Part shown: positions 1-8,099 of the stretch, piece after piece
How positions within the stretch are numbered: position 1 is the first letter of the stretch
Layout: the number at the start of each line of letters is the position of its first letter
From: Bacteroidaceae bacterium
GTDB taxonomy: Bacteria; Bacteroidota; Bacteroidia; Bacteroidales; Bacteroidaceae
Assembly: GCA_017965425.1 (NCBI GenBank)
Contig: JAGCPY010000005.1
Location: forward strand, 1-64,000
DNA length: 64,000 nucleotides
Direction: 5' to 3'
Position numbers and translations under genes: made by a program
The notes under the pieces: model-generated
Told to the model about the DNA's origin: nothing
Databases searched by the model: none
What the model saw: only the letters and a program-made list of their open reading frames with translations

Positions 1-1319
1 GCATCCATCACGCCGAGGTCGCCAGTGTGGTACCAGCCGTCTTTGTCTATGACGGCAGCGGTGGCTTCATCGTTCTTGTAGTAGCCCAACATGACGTTCA
101 TTCCGCGCACAAGAATCTCGCCGGGAACATGAGCTGGGTCAACACTATTGATGCGCACCTCCATACGGGGTACAGGCCGGCCACAGCTACCCTTCTTGAA
201 CGTATTCCAAGTGGCATAGCTGATAATCGGTGCACACTCCGTCGTGCCATAGCCAACCGTATAATTGAAGCCTATATCGTGGAGCACATTCTCAATGTCC
301 TGACTAAAAGCTGCCCCCCCAACAATGATTTCGATGAAGTTTCCGCCAAAGGCGTCCTGCAATTTGTGGCATACTTCAGCCTTTACGCGTTCGCGCAGGA
401 ACGGAGTATGCAAAGCCAATTGCACGACAGGTGTCTGCAATTTAGGCAGTACAGCCTTACGAACTATCTTCTCGATAATCAATGGAACGGCCACCACCAA
501 CCGTGGTTTCAGGTCGGCAAAGGCACCCAGCAACACTTGAGGAGAAGGAGTTTTGGTGAGGAAACATACGTGCACACCATGCAGGAACTCATAGATGAAC
601 TCGAAGGCCATACCATACATGTGAGCCATCGGTAACATGGACAACACCTTATCGCCAGGCCCCATGAGCTTACCTAACTTCTCCACGGCAAAAGCATAGT
701 TGCTCCACATGGCACGATAGGGAAGCATCACGCCCTTGGAGTTCGATGTCGTGCCACTGGTGTAATTCAACACTGCCAGCTCGTCGGGGCTGTCATGGTA
801 GTAGTTGATATGATGGGGCCGGAAGTTCATGGGGAACTTCTCACCGAAAAGGCGGTTGAGGTTCTCGCGCGCGTACCTTACTTTCTCTGTACGCGCGACA
901 AGAATTTTGTACTCATCGTTGGAGTTGGAGAAGACGCCTTCCAGATAAGGCATCTTATCGGCATCGAGCTTCGGCCACACGATATCACCCACGAAAAGTA
1001 ACTTGGCCTCAGAATGATTCACAATATCATGGATTTGTGCGGGCAGAAATTCATGCAGGATTGGCACAGCCACGGCTCCGTAGGTCAAGGTTGCCAGAAA
1101 AGCTATTCCCCAACGCGAGGAGTTGCGACCGCAGATGGCCACTTTGTCGCCTTTTTCCACTCCCGACGCCTCGAGGATGATATGCAGTTTCTCGATGATG
1201 CGGGCGACGTCCTTATATTGGAACGTCTGGAGGCCGTAATCACTGAGTCCGTCGTTGTTCCAATATTTCTGCAGGCTCTCTTGTATGCAGGCATTAAAGC
1301 TCGGAATCTCGGTTTTCAT
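1..1319 (-). CDS. AMP-forming acyl-CoA ligase, partial (3' end outside window)
   Basis: The reading frame starts with ATG at complement 1317-1319 and stays open to the left edge, giving about 439 codons. It belongs to the ANL superfamily, which activates a fatty or other carboxylic acid as acyl-AMP and then acyl-CoA. The phosphate-binding motif YTSGTTSNSKGVM, the GYGTTECAP motif and WYHTGDLGVMDA are all visible; the C-terminal lysine domain lies outside the window. By eye roughly three quarters of residues match the upstream gene (1316-2989), including long identical runs such as EASGVEKGDKVAICGRN, so this is a tandem duplicate. Its ATG overlaps the upstream TGA as ATGA, which suggests translational coupling. 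Substrate cannot be read from the sequence. Confidence 0.9.
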   Translation of the reverse strand, partial: MKTEIPSFNACIQESLQKYWNNDGLSDYGLQTFQYKDVARIIEKLHIILEASGVEKGDKVAICGRNSSRWGIAFLATLTYGAVAVPILHEFLPAQIHDIVNHSEAKLLFVGDIVWPKLDADKMPYLEGVFSNSNDEYKILVARTEKVRYARENLNRLFGEKFPMNFRPHHINYYHDSPDELAVLNYTSGTTSNSKGVMLPYRAMWSNYAFAVEKLGKLMGPGDKVLSMLPMAHMYGMAFEFIYEFLHGVHVCFLTKTPSPQVLLGAFADLKPRLVVAVPLIIEKIVRKAVLPKLQTPVVQLALHTPFLRERVKAEVCHKLQDAFGGNFIEIIVGGAAFSQDIENVLHDIGFNYTVGYGTTECAPIISYATWNTFKKGSCGRPVPRMEVRINSVDPAHVPGEILVRGMNVMLGYYKNDEATAAVIDKDGWYHTGDLGVMD

Positions 1320-2989
1320 ACTTCGTAATTCACGTACTTATATCGTTTAATACTCTTCTTGGGGGTCTTCTCAAATTCCTCCGACATTTGCACGATGGCG
1401 TGTAAACGGGCGTATGCAGGAACAATCATGTTCAACTGCTGGCGGTTCTCCTCCATGACGCGTGCGAGTTCGGACGGATCCAAACGAGCCTTCTTCAACT
1501 CATCAGGGTCGGTATAGACAAGGCCATAAAGTTTCTCTTCTTTCTGAATGACAACACATTCTGTCACAAAGGGAAGCGAAGCCAATTTGTCCTCAATTTC
1601 TTCGGGGTAGATGTTCTGACCATTGGTACCGAGGAGCATGTTCTTCGAACGTCCCTTGATGAACACATTGCCTTCCGCGTCCATCACTCCCAGGTCGCCC
1701 GTGTGGTACCAGCCGTCCTTGTCCAGGGTGGCAGCCGTTGCCTCGTCGTTCTTGTAGTAGCCCAGCATGACATTCATGCCACGTGCCAGTATTTCGCCTG
1801 GTACGTGCTGCGGGTCGCGGCTGTCAATGCGCACTTCCATTCGTGGTACCGCCTTTCCGCACGAACCCTGCTTGAACTTATCCCAAGGAGCATAACAGAT
1901 AATCGGTGCACACTCCGTGGCTCCATAGCCGATGGTGTAGTTGAAGCCTATGCCTTTCAAGAACACCTCGATGTCCTGATTCATGGCTGCACCACCGATG
2001 ATGATTTCGGCAAAGTTGTCACCAAAAGACCTCTGCATCCGCCGCCGGATCTGCATCTTGATGCGGTCACGTAACAGGGGGGTCATCAATGCCAGACGGA
2101 TTGCCGGTGCCTTGATCTTGGGGAAGATGGCCTTGCGGACAATCTTCTCGATGAGCAGTGGCACAGAGATGACAACCTTCGGACGCAGTTCATCGAAGAC
2201 CTTCAGCAGCACCGTCGGTGAAGGTGTCTTCGTCAAGAAGCTGACATGTGCACCCCGACAGAACTCATAAAGGAATTCAAAGGCCATGCCATACATGTGA
2301 GCCGTGGGCAGAATGCTGACGATATTGTCGCCGGGTTTGACATGTTGGTCATAGACCTCATGAGCAAACTCCACATTACTCCACAGCGCACGATAAGGTA
2401 TCATCACGCCCTTGGAGTTCGATGTCGTGCCACTGGTGTAGTTCAGCACGGCCAGCTCCTCCGGGTTGTCCTGATGGTAACATATGTGACGGGCACGGAA
2501 GTTCATCGGAAACTTCTCGCCAAAGAGGCGATTCAGGTTCTCGCGTGCGTACTTAACTTTGTCCGTGCGTCCGACGAGCAACGAATACTCATCGTTGGAG
2601 TTGGAGAAGATGCCTTCCAAGCCGGGCATCTTGCTGGCATCGAGCTTCGGCCACACTTGATCGCCCACGAACAAGAGCTTGGCGCCAGAGTGGTTCACCA
2701 AGTCATGAATCTGTTCGGGAAGGAACTCATGCAGGATGGGCACAGCCACGGCTCCATGCGTCAGCGTTGCCAAGAAAGCAATACCCCAACGGACGGAGTT
2801 ACGACCGCAAATGGCCACCTTGTCACCCTTCTCCACGCCAGAGGCTTCGAGCAAGATATGCACCTTCTCGATGATTCGGGCTACATCTTTAAACTTATAG
2901 GTCTGTGTGCCATAATCTGTGAGCGCATCACGATCCCAATTGTCGCAGATGCTCTGTTGCAGACAGGCGTTAAAACTTGGACATTCCAT
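1316..2989 (-). CDS. AMP-forming long-chain acyl-CoA ligase (tandem copy 1)
   Basis: This is a complete 557-residue ANL-superfamily ligase. It has the P-loop-like YTSGTTSNSKGVM at about residues 188-200, GYGATECAP at about 355, WYHTGDLGVMDAEGN at about 428, GRSKNMLLGTNGQNIYP, and the C-terminal lysine motif TPKKSIKR near the end, so all catalytic segments are present. It has no signal peptide and should be cytoplasmic. A strong Bacteroidetes promoter lies at complement 3046-3077, so it is the first gene of a two-gene unit with its duplicate. Family membership is clear; whether it acts in fatty-acid salvage, lipid remodelling or another acyl pathway is not. Confidence 0.92.
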   Translation of the reverse strand: MECPSFNACLQQSICDNWDRDALTDYGTQTYKFKDVARIIEKVHILLEASGVEKGDKVAICGRNSVRWGIAFLATLTHGAVAVPILHEFLPEQIHDLVNHSGAKLLFVGDQVWPKLDASKMPGLEGIFSNSNDEYSLLVGRTDKVKYARENLNRLFGEKFPMNFRARHICYHQDNPEELAVLNYTSGTTSNSKGVMIPYRALWSNVEFAHEVYDQHVKPGDNIVSILPTAHMYGMAFEFLYEFCRGAHVSFLTKTPSPTVLLKVFDELRPKVVISVPLLIEKIVRKAIFPKIKAPAIRLALMTPLLRDRIKMQIRRRMQRSFGDNFAEIIIGGAAMNQDIEVFLKGIGFNYTIGYGATECAPIICYAPWDKFKQGSCGKAVPRMEVRIDSRDPQHVPGEILARGMNVMLGYYKNDEATAATLDKDGWYHTGDLGVMDAEGNVFIKGRSKNMLLGTNGQNIYPEEIEDKLASLPFVTECVVIQKEEKLYGLVYTDPDELKKARLDPSELARVMEENRQQLNMIVPAYARLHAIVQMSEEFEKTPKKSIKRYKYVNYEV

Positions 2990-3045
2990 TGTTCAGAAAC
3001 AGTCTTTTTAAGGTTCAATTTTTGCACACTTTGCAAAACTGTGTG

Positions 3046-3077
3046 CAAAGGTACGGCGTTTTATGCACACTGCCAAA
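3046..3077 (-). promoter_or_regulatory. Bacteroidetes promoter for the acyl-CoA ligase pair
   Basis: On the minus strand TTTG (3074-3077) is followed after exactly 20 nt by TACCTTTG (3046-3053), matching the Bacteroidetes -33/-7 consensus (TTTG and TAnnTTTG). It lies 57 bp upstream of the ATG at 2989. Confidence 0.75.
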
Positions 3078-3380
3078 TAATCTGTGCAAAAAATATAGCC
3101 CTCGCACCCTTTTCACATCCCCTGTGCCCAAACAGGACAAAGGAAAGGAGAAATCAGACACAACACCTCCTTTGCCTTCTCCTGCATTTCCTGAGCTAAT
3201 ATCTATGAAGGAAGGCATTTGTTGCTATTGTTGCAGCGTCTTACTGCTCATCCTCGTCCGAACGGAGCTTCCATTCTTGAGACAAGTAACACTACTGACG
3301 TTCATGCACTTTCAATACTCATACCATTTATCCTTCGAATCCGATATCCAACATCACACACTATACATAGGCTTTAAGGG

Positions 3381-4043
3381 GAAAAAGCCTCAATCCCTCA
3401 CCTTTTGAGTTATTCATCTGAAAACAAATATTTTACGGGTGAGGGATTGGTGAGGGATAGGTGAGGGATTGTGAGGAATCAATGAAGAATAATGAATGGC
3501 ATTGATGACAGGACGGTTCTCCAAAATCCTTTTACCTATCAGGTTGTGCGGTATAAGTTTCAGTGAAAAAAGAAAAATGATACACGTCAATACCTATAAG
3601 GGTACACGGCAATACCTTTAAGGGTAAACGGCAATACCTTTAAGGGTGTACGGCAATACCTATAAGGGTGTACGGCAATACCTTTAAGGGTGTACGGCAA
3701 TACCTATAAGGGTGTACGGCAATACCTATAAGGGTGTACGGCAATACCTTTAAGGGTGTACGGCAATACCTTTAAGGGTACACGGCTGAAGAGCTAACCT
3801 GAAAGACGTGTTCATTTGTAAGCGAATCGTCCATACACCATGACGAACCTTTTTCGGAGGCATGTCTTATCCCGAACTCACACTCTTTTTCTACGCTTGT
3901 CCACATCGTATGTATCCTTCCTTCATTCACCATTCTACATTGATTCCTCACCATCCCTCACCTATCCCTCACCAATCCCTCACCCGTAAAACACTTGCAT
4001 TCAGACAAATAACTCAAAAGGTGAGGGATTGAGCCTTTTTCCG
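3381..4043. mobile_element. MITE-like element with long inverted arms (non-coding)
   Basis: The left arm (about 3381-3498) and right arm (about 3922-4043) are imperfect inverted copies of each other over roughly 115 bp. Each arm has an outer CTCAATCCCTCACC, a variable stretch of about 45 nt, then three to four copies of the nonamer-like unit GTGAGGGAT facing inward. The middle holds a nine-unit tandem repeat. I see no convincing gene in the element or in the remaining intergenic DNA from 3078 to 4099. A related pair of arms occurs at 38719-39186. The structure suggests a non-autonomous element or a folded regulatory region; no target-site duplication was identified. Confidence 0.6.
3588..3785. 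repeat. Nine tandem 22-bp repeats
   Basis: Nine consecutive units of exactly 22 bp begin at 3588, 3610, 3632, 3654, 3676, 3698, 3720, 3742 and 3764. Each starts caatacct, has ttaaggg or ataaggg, and ends in a tgtacgg-type half. Units differ mainly at one T/A position in the centre; the first, second and last units carry acacgg or aaacgg variants. The unit contains an imperfect dyad (ACCTTTAAGGGT). Twenty-two bp is about two helical turns, so each dyad would sit on the same DNA face. Confidence 0.9.
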
Positions 4044-4099
4044 TTAAAATCAGAGGATATGCAGTTTTTAACGTGCAATAAGATTATTACGGGTGTTTG

Positions 4100-4131
4100 T
4101 TTGCTATTCTACGTAAAAGTGCGTACATTTG
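4100..4131 (+). promoter_or_regulatory. Promoter of the GH31 gene
   Basis: TTTG at 4100-4103 is followed after 20 nt by TACATTTG at 4124-4131, a full match to the Bacteroidetes consensus. It ends 30 bp before the ATG at 4162, which supports that start over an upstream in-frame start near 4129. Confidence 0.75.
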
Positions 4132-4161
4132 CAGAGCGAAACAAGCTTTATTGAGATAACT

Positions 4162-6555
4162 ATGAGAAAGATTTTTCTTACTTTGACTGCTACGCTGTGT
4201 GCGTTCACGGCGACGGCACAAGTGATTACGTTCTACACACCGCAGACCGTTCGCGTGCAAAAAGGCATGAAAGACGGACGCCGCTATGACTTCGTGGTAA
4301 CGGCCAAACCCGAAGCGGTGAAGGTGACGAAAAAGACCAAAGGTGACGTGGTGACCTATGCCTCATCAAAGATAGTTGTGACGGTGGACACTCGCTCACA
4401 ACAGGTGACGTTCTCCGACACGAAAGGGCAGACATTGTTGGCCGAGGGGTCGATGGCCCTGACGCCCATTGCCAACGGCCCCGAACAAGGACGCTACCGC
4501 GTGCGACAGTCGTGGACGTTGGACAAGGACGAGCCGCTTTATGGTGTCGGCCTGCTCCAAAACGGCAAGATGAGTCAACGCGGCGAGAAGCGGCTGATGA
4601 CGCAGTCGAACCTCGAAGACTTTGCCAACGTGTTCCAGAGTCAGAAAGGCTACGGCATCTACTGGGATAACTATTCGCCAACGGAACTCGACTCACGCGA
4701 CGGCCTGACATTGGAATCACAGGTGGGCGAAGGCATTGACTACTATTTCATGTATGGTGGATCGGCAGACGGTGTCATCAGCGAACTGCGCCACCTGACA
4801 GGTCATGCGCCAATGCTTCCGCTGTGGACCTACGGCTTCCACCAGAGTCGCGAGCGCTATAAAAGCCAGGAAGAGCTGCTGGAGGTTGTCAATAAGTATC
4901 GTCAACTCGGCGTACCCTTCGACGGCATCATCCAGGACTGGCAGTACTGGGGCAGCAACTACAACTGGAACGCGATGGAGTTCCTGAACGAGAACTTCCA
5001 ACAGGCACAGCGCATGATTGACGATGTCCACAAACGCTACAACGCCCACATGAGCATCAGCATCTGGGCCAGCTTCGGACCGAACACAAAGGGCTATAAA
5101 CAGATGGACGAGAAGGGCTACCTGATGAACTTCGAGACGTGGCCGCAGAGCGGACTTCCTTTCTGGCCGCCACGCATGGACTATCCCAGCGGCGTGCGCT
5201 GCTATAATCCCTTCCCCGCCGAAGCCCGCGACATCTACTGGCAAAACCTCTCGCGGCTGCATAAGATGGGCATCGATGCCTGGTGGATGGACTCCACCGA
5301 CCCCGACCACCACAGCTACAAAGAAAGCGACCTGGACGAAGTCATCACGACCGCCGACGGCCAGCGTGGCTCCTACCGGTCGGTTCGCAATGCATTCCCG
5401 CTGGCCACCGTCGAAGGTGTCTATGACCACCAGCGTGCCGTTGACTCCGACAAGCGCGTGTTTATCCTCACCCGCAGCAATTTCGCTGGCCAGCAACGCA
5501 CAGGCGCCAACACATGGAGCGGCGACATCGGCTCCAGCTGGGAGAGTTTGCGCAAACAAATCCCCATCTGCCTGAACTACACCTTGACAGGCAACCCACA
5601 GGTGAACACCGACATCGGCGGCTTCTTTGCCGGATCCTACAATACCCTCGGACACAACTCCGCCACACGCAACCCACAGTATCAGGAACTCTACGTGCGA
5701 TGGATGCAGTTCGGCGCACTTTGCCCGATGATGCGCAGCCACGGCACCGACGTCTATCGCGAACTATACTACTATGGTAAGGCGGGCGAACCCGTGTATG
5801 ACGCATTGGTCGATGCCCTACGACTCCGCTACCGCCTAATACCTTATATATATAGTACGTCGTGGCAGGTCGCTAAACACGATGACAGTTTCATGCGCGC
5901 CCTTGTCATGGACTTCCCTAAAGACAAGAAGGTTTGGGACATGAACTCGGAATATATGTTCGGTCGCTCACTGCTCGCCGTGCCCGTGACTCATCCGCTC
6001 TACACCACAGAGAAGGTGGTGCGCACCAACGAACTCTCGGGATGGGACAAGACAGCAAACAACGGCGAAGGGGGCAAAGCTTACCCGACCATCGACTGGT
6101 CGAAGACACACACCTACGAAGTGTATCTTCCGGCGGAAACCACTTGGTATGACTACTGGAGTGGACAGAGCATGAAGGGCGGACAGACCATAACGGCCAC
6201 CATTCCCCTCTCCCACAGCCCGCTCTACGTCCGTGCTGGCAGCATCCTTCCCATTGGCCCCGACGTGCAGTATGCTGCCGAGAAGCCGTGGGACGATTTG
6301 GAACTCATTGTCTATCCTGGAGCAGACGGGACGTTCACGCTCTATGAGGACGAGGGCGACAACTATAACTACGAACACGGCGCATACACCGAGATTCCGA
6401 TGACATGGAAGGACAAGAGTCGCACCCTGACCATCGGGAATCGCTCGGGCAGTTTCCCCGGAATGTTACAGGAACGGCAGTTCCGTGTTCACACCCCTGG
6501 TGGACAAACGAAAACCGTCCGCTACAAGGGCGGACGGGTTACGGTAAAGCTTTAA
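4162..6555 (+). CDS. Secreted glycoside hydrolase family 31 (alpha-glucosidase/alpha-xylosidase type)
   Basis: The protein has 797 residues from the ATG at 4162, beginning MRKIFLTLTATLCAFTATAQ, a clear signal peptide, so it should act in the periplasm or at the cell surface. The GH31 barrel is recognisable: WWMDSTDP contains the expected nucleophile Asp (about D377), and NTWSGDIGSSW contains the expected acid/base Asp (about D455). An N-terminal galactose-mutarotase-like domain precedes the barrel and beta-domains follow it. GH31 enzymes remove alpha-linked glucose, xylose or similar sugars from oligosaccharides; the exact substrate cannot be assigned. No SusC/SusD pair is nearby, so it is not part of a visible polysaccharide utilisation locus. 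It is convergent with the thioesterase gene. Confidence 0.93.
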   Translation: MRKIFLTLTATLCAFTATAQVITFYTPQTVRVQKGMKDGRRYDFVVTAKPEAVKVTKKTKGDVVTYASSKIVVTVDTRSQQVTFSDTKGQTLLAEGSMALTPIANGPEQGRYRVRQSWTLDKDEPLYGVGLLQNGKMSQRGEKRLMTQSNLEDFANVFQSQKGYGIYWDNYSPTELDSRDGLTLESQVGEGIDYYFMYGGSADGVISELRHLTGHAPMLPLWTYGFHQSRERYKSQEELLEVVNKYRQLGVPFDGIIQDWQYWGSNYNWNAMEFLNENFQQAQRMIDDVHKRYNAHMSISIWASFGPNTKGYKQMDEKGYLMNFETWPQSGLPFWPPRMDYPSGVRCYNPFPAEARDIYWQNLSRLHKMGIDAWWMDSTDPDHHSYKESDLDEVITTADGQRGSYRSVRNAFPLATVEGVYDHQRAVDSDKRVFILTRSNFAGQQRTGANTWSGDIGSSWESLRKQIPICLNYTLTGNPQVNTDIGGFFAGSYNTLGHNSATRNPQYQELYVRWMQFGALCPMMRSHGTDVYRELYYYGKAGEPVYDALVDALRLRYRLIPYIYSTSWQVAKHDDSFMRALVMDFPKDKKVWDMNSEYMFGRSLLAVPVTHPLYTTEKVVRTNELSGWDKTANNGEGGKAYPTIDWSKTHTYEVYLPAETTWYDYWSGQSMKGGQTITATIPLSHSPLYVRAGSILPIGPDVQYAAEKPWDDLELIVYPGADGTFTLYEDEGDNYNYEHGAYTEIPMTWKDKSRTLTIGNRSGSFPGMLQERQFRVHTPGGQTKTVRYKGGRVTVKL

Positions 6556-6570
6556 TCAACTAAAGAAAGC

Positions 6571-7410
6571 CTATTGCCAAATAATCTTAGCCTGCACGAC
6601 GACTTCGCCTGCAGGCTTTTCTTTGCTGCCTACATGTTTGCGGACTTCTATGATATGTGTCCCCTCAGATGCTTCTTCACGTTGGAGCGTCAAAGTATCA
6701 CCCAAGTAGCTTTCGGTCTTGTATGCGATGTCGAAGCGATGAATGCGATGCCGCTCGAACTGTTCACGGGGGAAAAGGTCGAGGATGTGCTCAATATACT
6801 TGACAGAGTTGATATGACCATTGATGTCAACATCTGAGTAGTGAGTGAAGACCGTGCTCGTGGTTGCATCGTCTGTGAGACGCACTCGCACATTGAATTT
6901 CTCTATCGGACACGGTTTCTCCGCGACGGACATCACGTAATTGAGAATGTCGCCGCCCTTGAGCTCCAAAAGGTTCGAGGGCTGACGCGTCTGCATGTCT
7001 ATCATCGCCCAGATGCTGCGGGCATAGCCGTAGATGCGTCCGTCGTCGGCATTACGGATGAGGAAGTTACGTTCTGTGAACAGCTTCATCACACTTTCCA
7101 CCCACGTTTCTATGATCACATGTTCATATTGTGAAGGAGTCTCTGCCAATTCAATACTCAGCCGCGAGAGCACCCAAGTATAATGAGCCTCGTTCAACTG
7201 GTCGATGCCCCATCCCCGATTGTGAGAGTGGCGTCCGGCAGCATTCAAAAGATGATTCCCCAAGATACCAAGAAAGAGGTGTCCGGTGAAGTCCACGTGA
7301 AAAGGTTCGACCGTGAATGAATAGGTTTCTATCTTGGAAACGCTTCCAGACTCCTCCCCTTCTCTCCCGACCAAAGAGGAAGCTAAATGTATATGATTAG
7401 ATGTATTCAT
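6571..7410 (-). CDS. Acyl-ACP thioesterase (FatA/FatB-like)
   Basis: This 279-residue cytoplasmic protein has two hotdog halves. EPFHVDFTGHLFLGILGNHLLNAAG opens the first, and the YSDVDINGHINSVKYIEHILD segment in the second carries the Asn/His residues typical of acyl-ACP thioesterases, which release fatty acids from acyl carrier protein. The first 25 or so residues (SLVGREGEESGS region) are not part of the family fold and are encoded by a dispersed G/C-skewed palindrome at 7349-7382. The start overlaps the ilvN stop as ATGA, so it is coupled to ilvBN. In many Bacteroidales this gene sits in the ilv operon (known context). Confidence 0.9.
   Translation of the reverse strand: MNTSNHIHLASSLVGREGEESGSVSKIETYSFTVEPFHVDFTGHLFLGILGNHLLNAAGRHSHNRGWGIDQLNEAHYTWVLSRLSIELAETPSQYEHVIIETWVESVMKLFTERNFLIRNADDGRIYGYARSIWAMIDMQTRQPSNLLELKGGDILNYVMSVAEKPCPIEKFNVRVRLTDDATTSTVFTHYSDVDINGHINSVKYIEHILDLFPREQFERHRIHRFDIAYKTESYLGDTLTLQREEASEGTHIIEVRKHVGSKEKPAGEVVVQAKIIWQ
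7349..7382 (-). repeat. Dispersed G/C-skewed palindrome (thioesterase copy)
   Basis: In coding sense it runs from CTTCCTCTTTGG to a GGGGAGGAGTC end and is translated as part of the N-terminus. Related copies occur at 7939-7975, 8063-8097, 16846-16879, 16920-16950, 20983-21016 and 23832-23863; most share a C/T-rich arm, a short loop, a G/A-rich arm and a GTC end. Confidence 0.65.
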
Positions 7411-8006
7411 TGCATCTTCTCTTTTTCCCGTTCCGCCAAATAATCATCCAATTGTTCCCGCGTACCACGTGTGATGCAGATGCGACCGGAACGGGCAAAT
7501 TGTCGGACGACACCGAGACGATTCAAAGCATCGAAAAGCGAAAGGATGTCCTCTGTGGAACCCGTTTTTTCGACAGCAGCGTAAGTGGGGTTCACCTCCA
7601 CAATGCGCGCCCCGTGCTGGCGAACAATATGACACACATCTGGATTCTCAAGCATTACTGGTGTAGAGATCTTCAACAGCGAAGTCTCTTGCAAAAAGAT
7701 TTCATCGTCGGTGTAGTAGCGTGCCTGCAAGACATCGATGCGCTTTTCTATCTGCTTCTTGAGCATCTTCACCATCTCTTCGGTGCAATAGCACGTGATG
7801 GTGTACTTGTGCACGCCTGGAGTAGAGGAAGCCGAAACGTTCAGGCTCTCAATGTTCACCTGCCGGCGAGTGAAGACTGCTGTCACCTGATTCAGGATGC
7901 CGGCGAGGTTCTCAGAAAAGACAAGGATGGTGTAGAGAGACTCTCCCTCTGCCCTCCTTGTCGAAGAGGGCAAAGAATGTATTTGAGTATCAGCTATTTT
8001 TTGCAT
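7407..8006 (-). CDS. ilvN: Acetolactate synthase, regulatory small subunit
   Basis: The 199-residue protein contains LYTILVFSENLAGILNQVTAVFTRRQVNIESLNVS, shown here as the family hallmark of an N-terminal ACT domain that binds branched-chain amino acids, followed by the conserved C-terminal domain. It partners IlvB in the first common step of valine, leucine and isoleucine synthesis. The N-terminal 20 residues before LYTILVF are longer than expected and are encoded by a dispersed palindrome at 7939-7975. It lies 93 bp after ilvB; that gap holds another palindrome of the same kind. The stop overlaps the thioesterase start. Confidence 0.93.
   Translation of the reverse strand: MQKIADTQIHSLPSSTRRAEGESLYTILVFSENLAGILNQVTAVFTRRQVNIESLNVSASSTPGVHKYTITCYCTEEMVKMLKKQIEKRIDVLQARYYTDDEIFLQETSLLKISTPVMLENPDVCHIVRQHGARIVEVNPTYAAVEKTGSTEDILSLFDALNRLGVVRQFARSGRICITRGTREQLDDYLAEREKEKMQ
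7939..7975 (-). repeat. Dispersed G/C-skewed palindrome (ilvN copy)
   Basis: From CTTTGCCCTCTTCG to GAGGGAGAGTC in coding sense; encodes residues about 11-22 of IlvN (SLPSSTRRAEGES), upstream of the conserved ACT domain. Confidence 0.65.
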
Positions 8007-8099
8007 GGACTACTTTGATCATCTATAAATATATATATGCTTTCTATTCTTAATATGTGAGCGCTTTCTCCCTGATAAAGAGGACGGGAGGGGAGGCTG

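Noticed and set aside
3588-3785. 22-bp tandem array considered as a CRISPR
   Set aside because: Units abut directly with no variable spacers, and no cas genes are present.
6564-6625. AAAGAAAGCCT and AGGCTTTTCTTT as a two-way terminator between the GH31 and thioesterase genes
   Set aside because: Half of it lies inside the thioesterase coding region with a loop of about 40 nt; pairing is imperfect and the case is weak.
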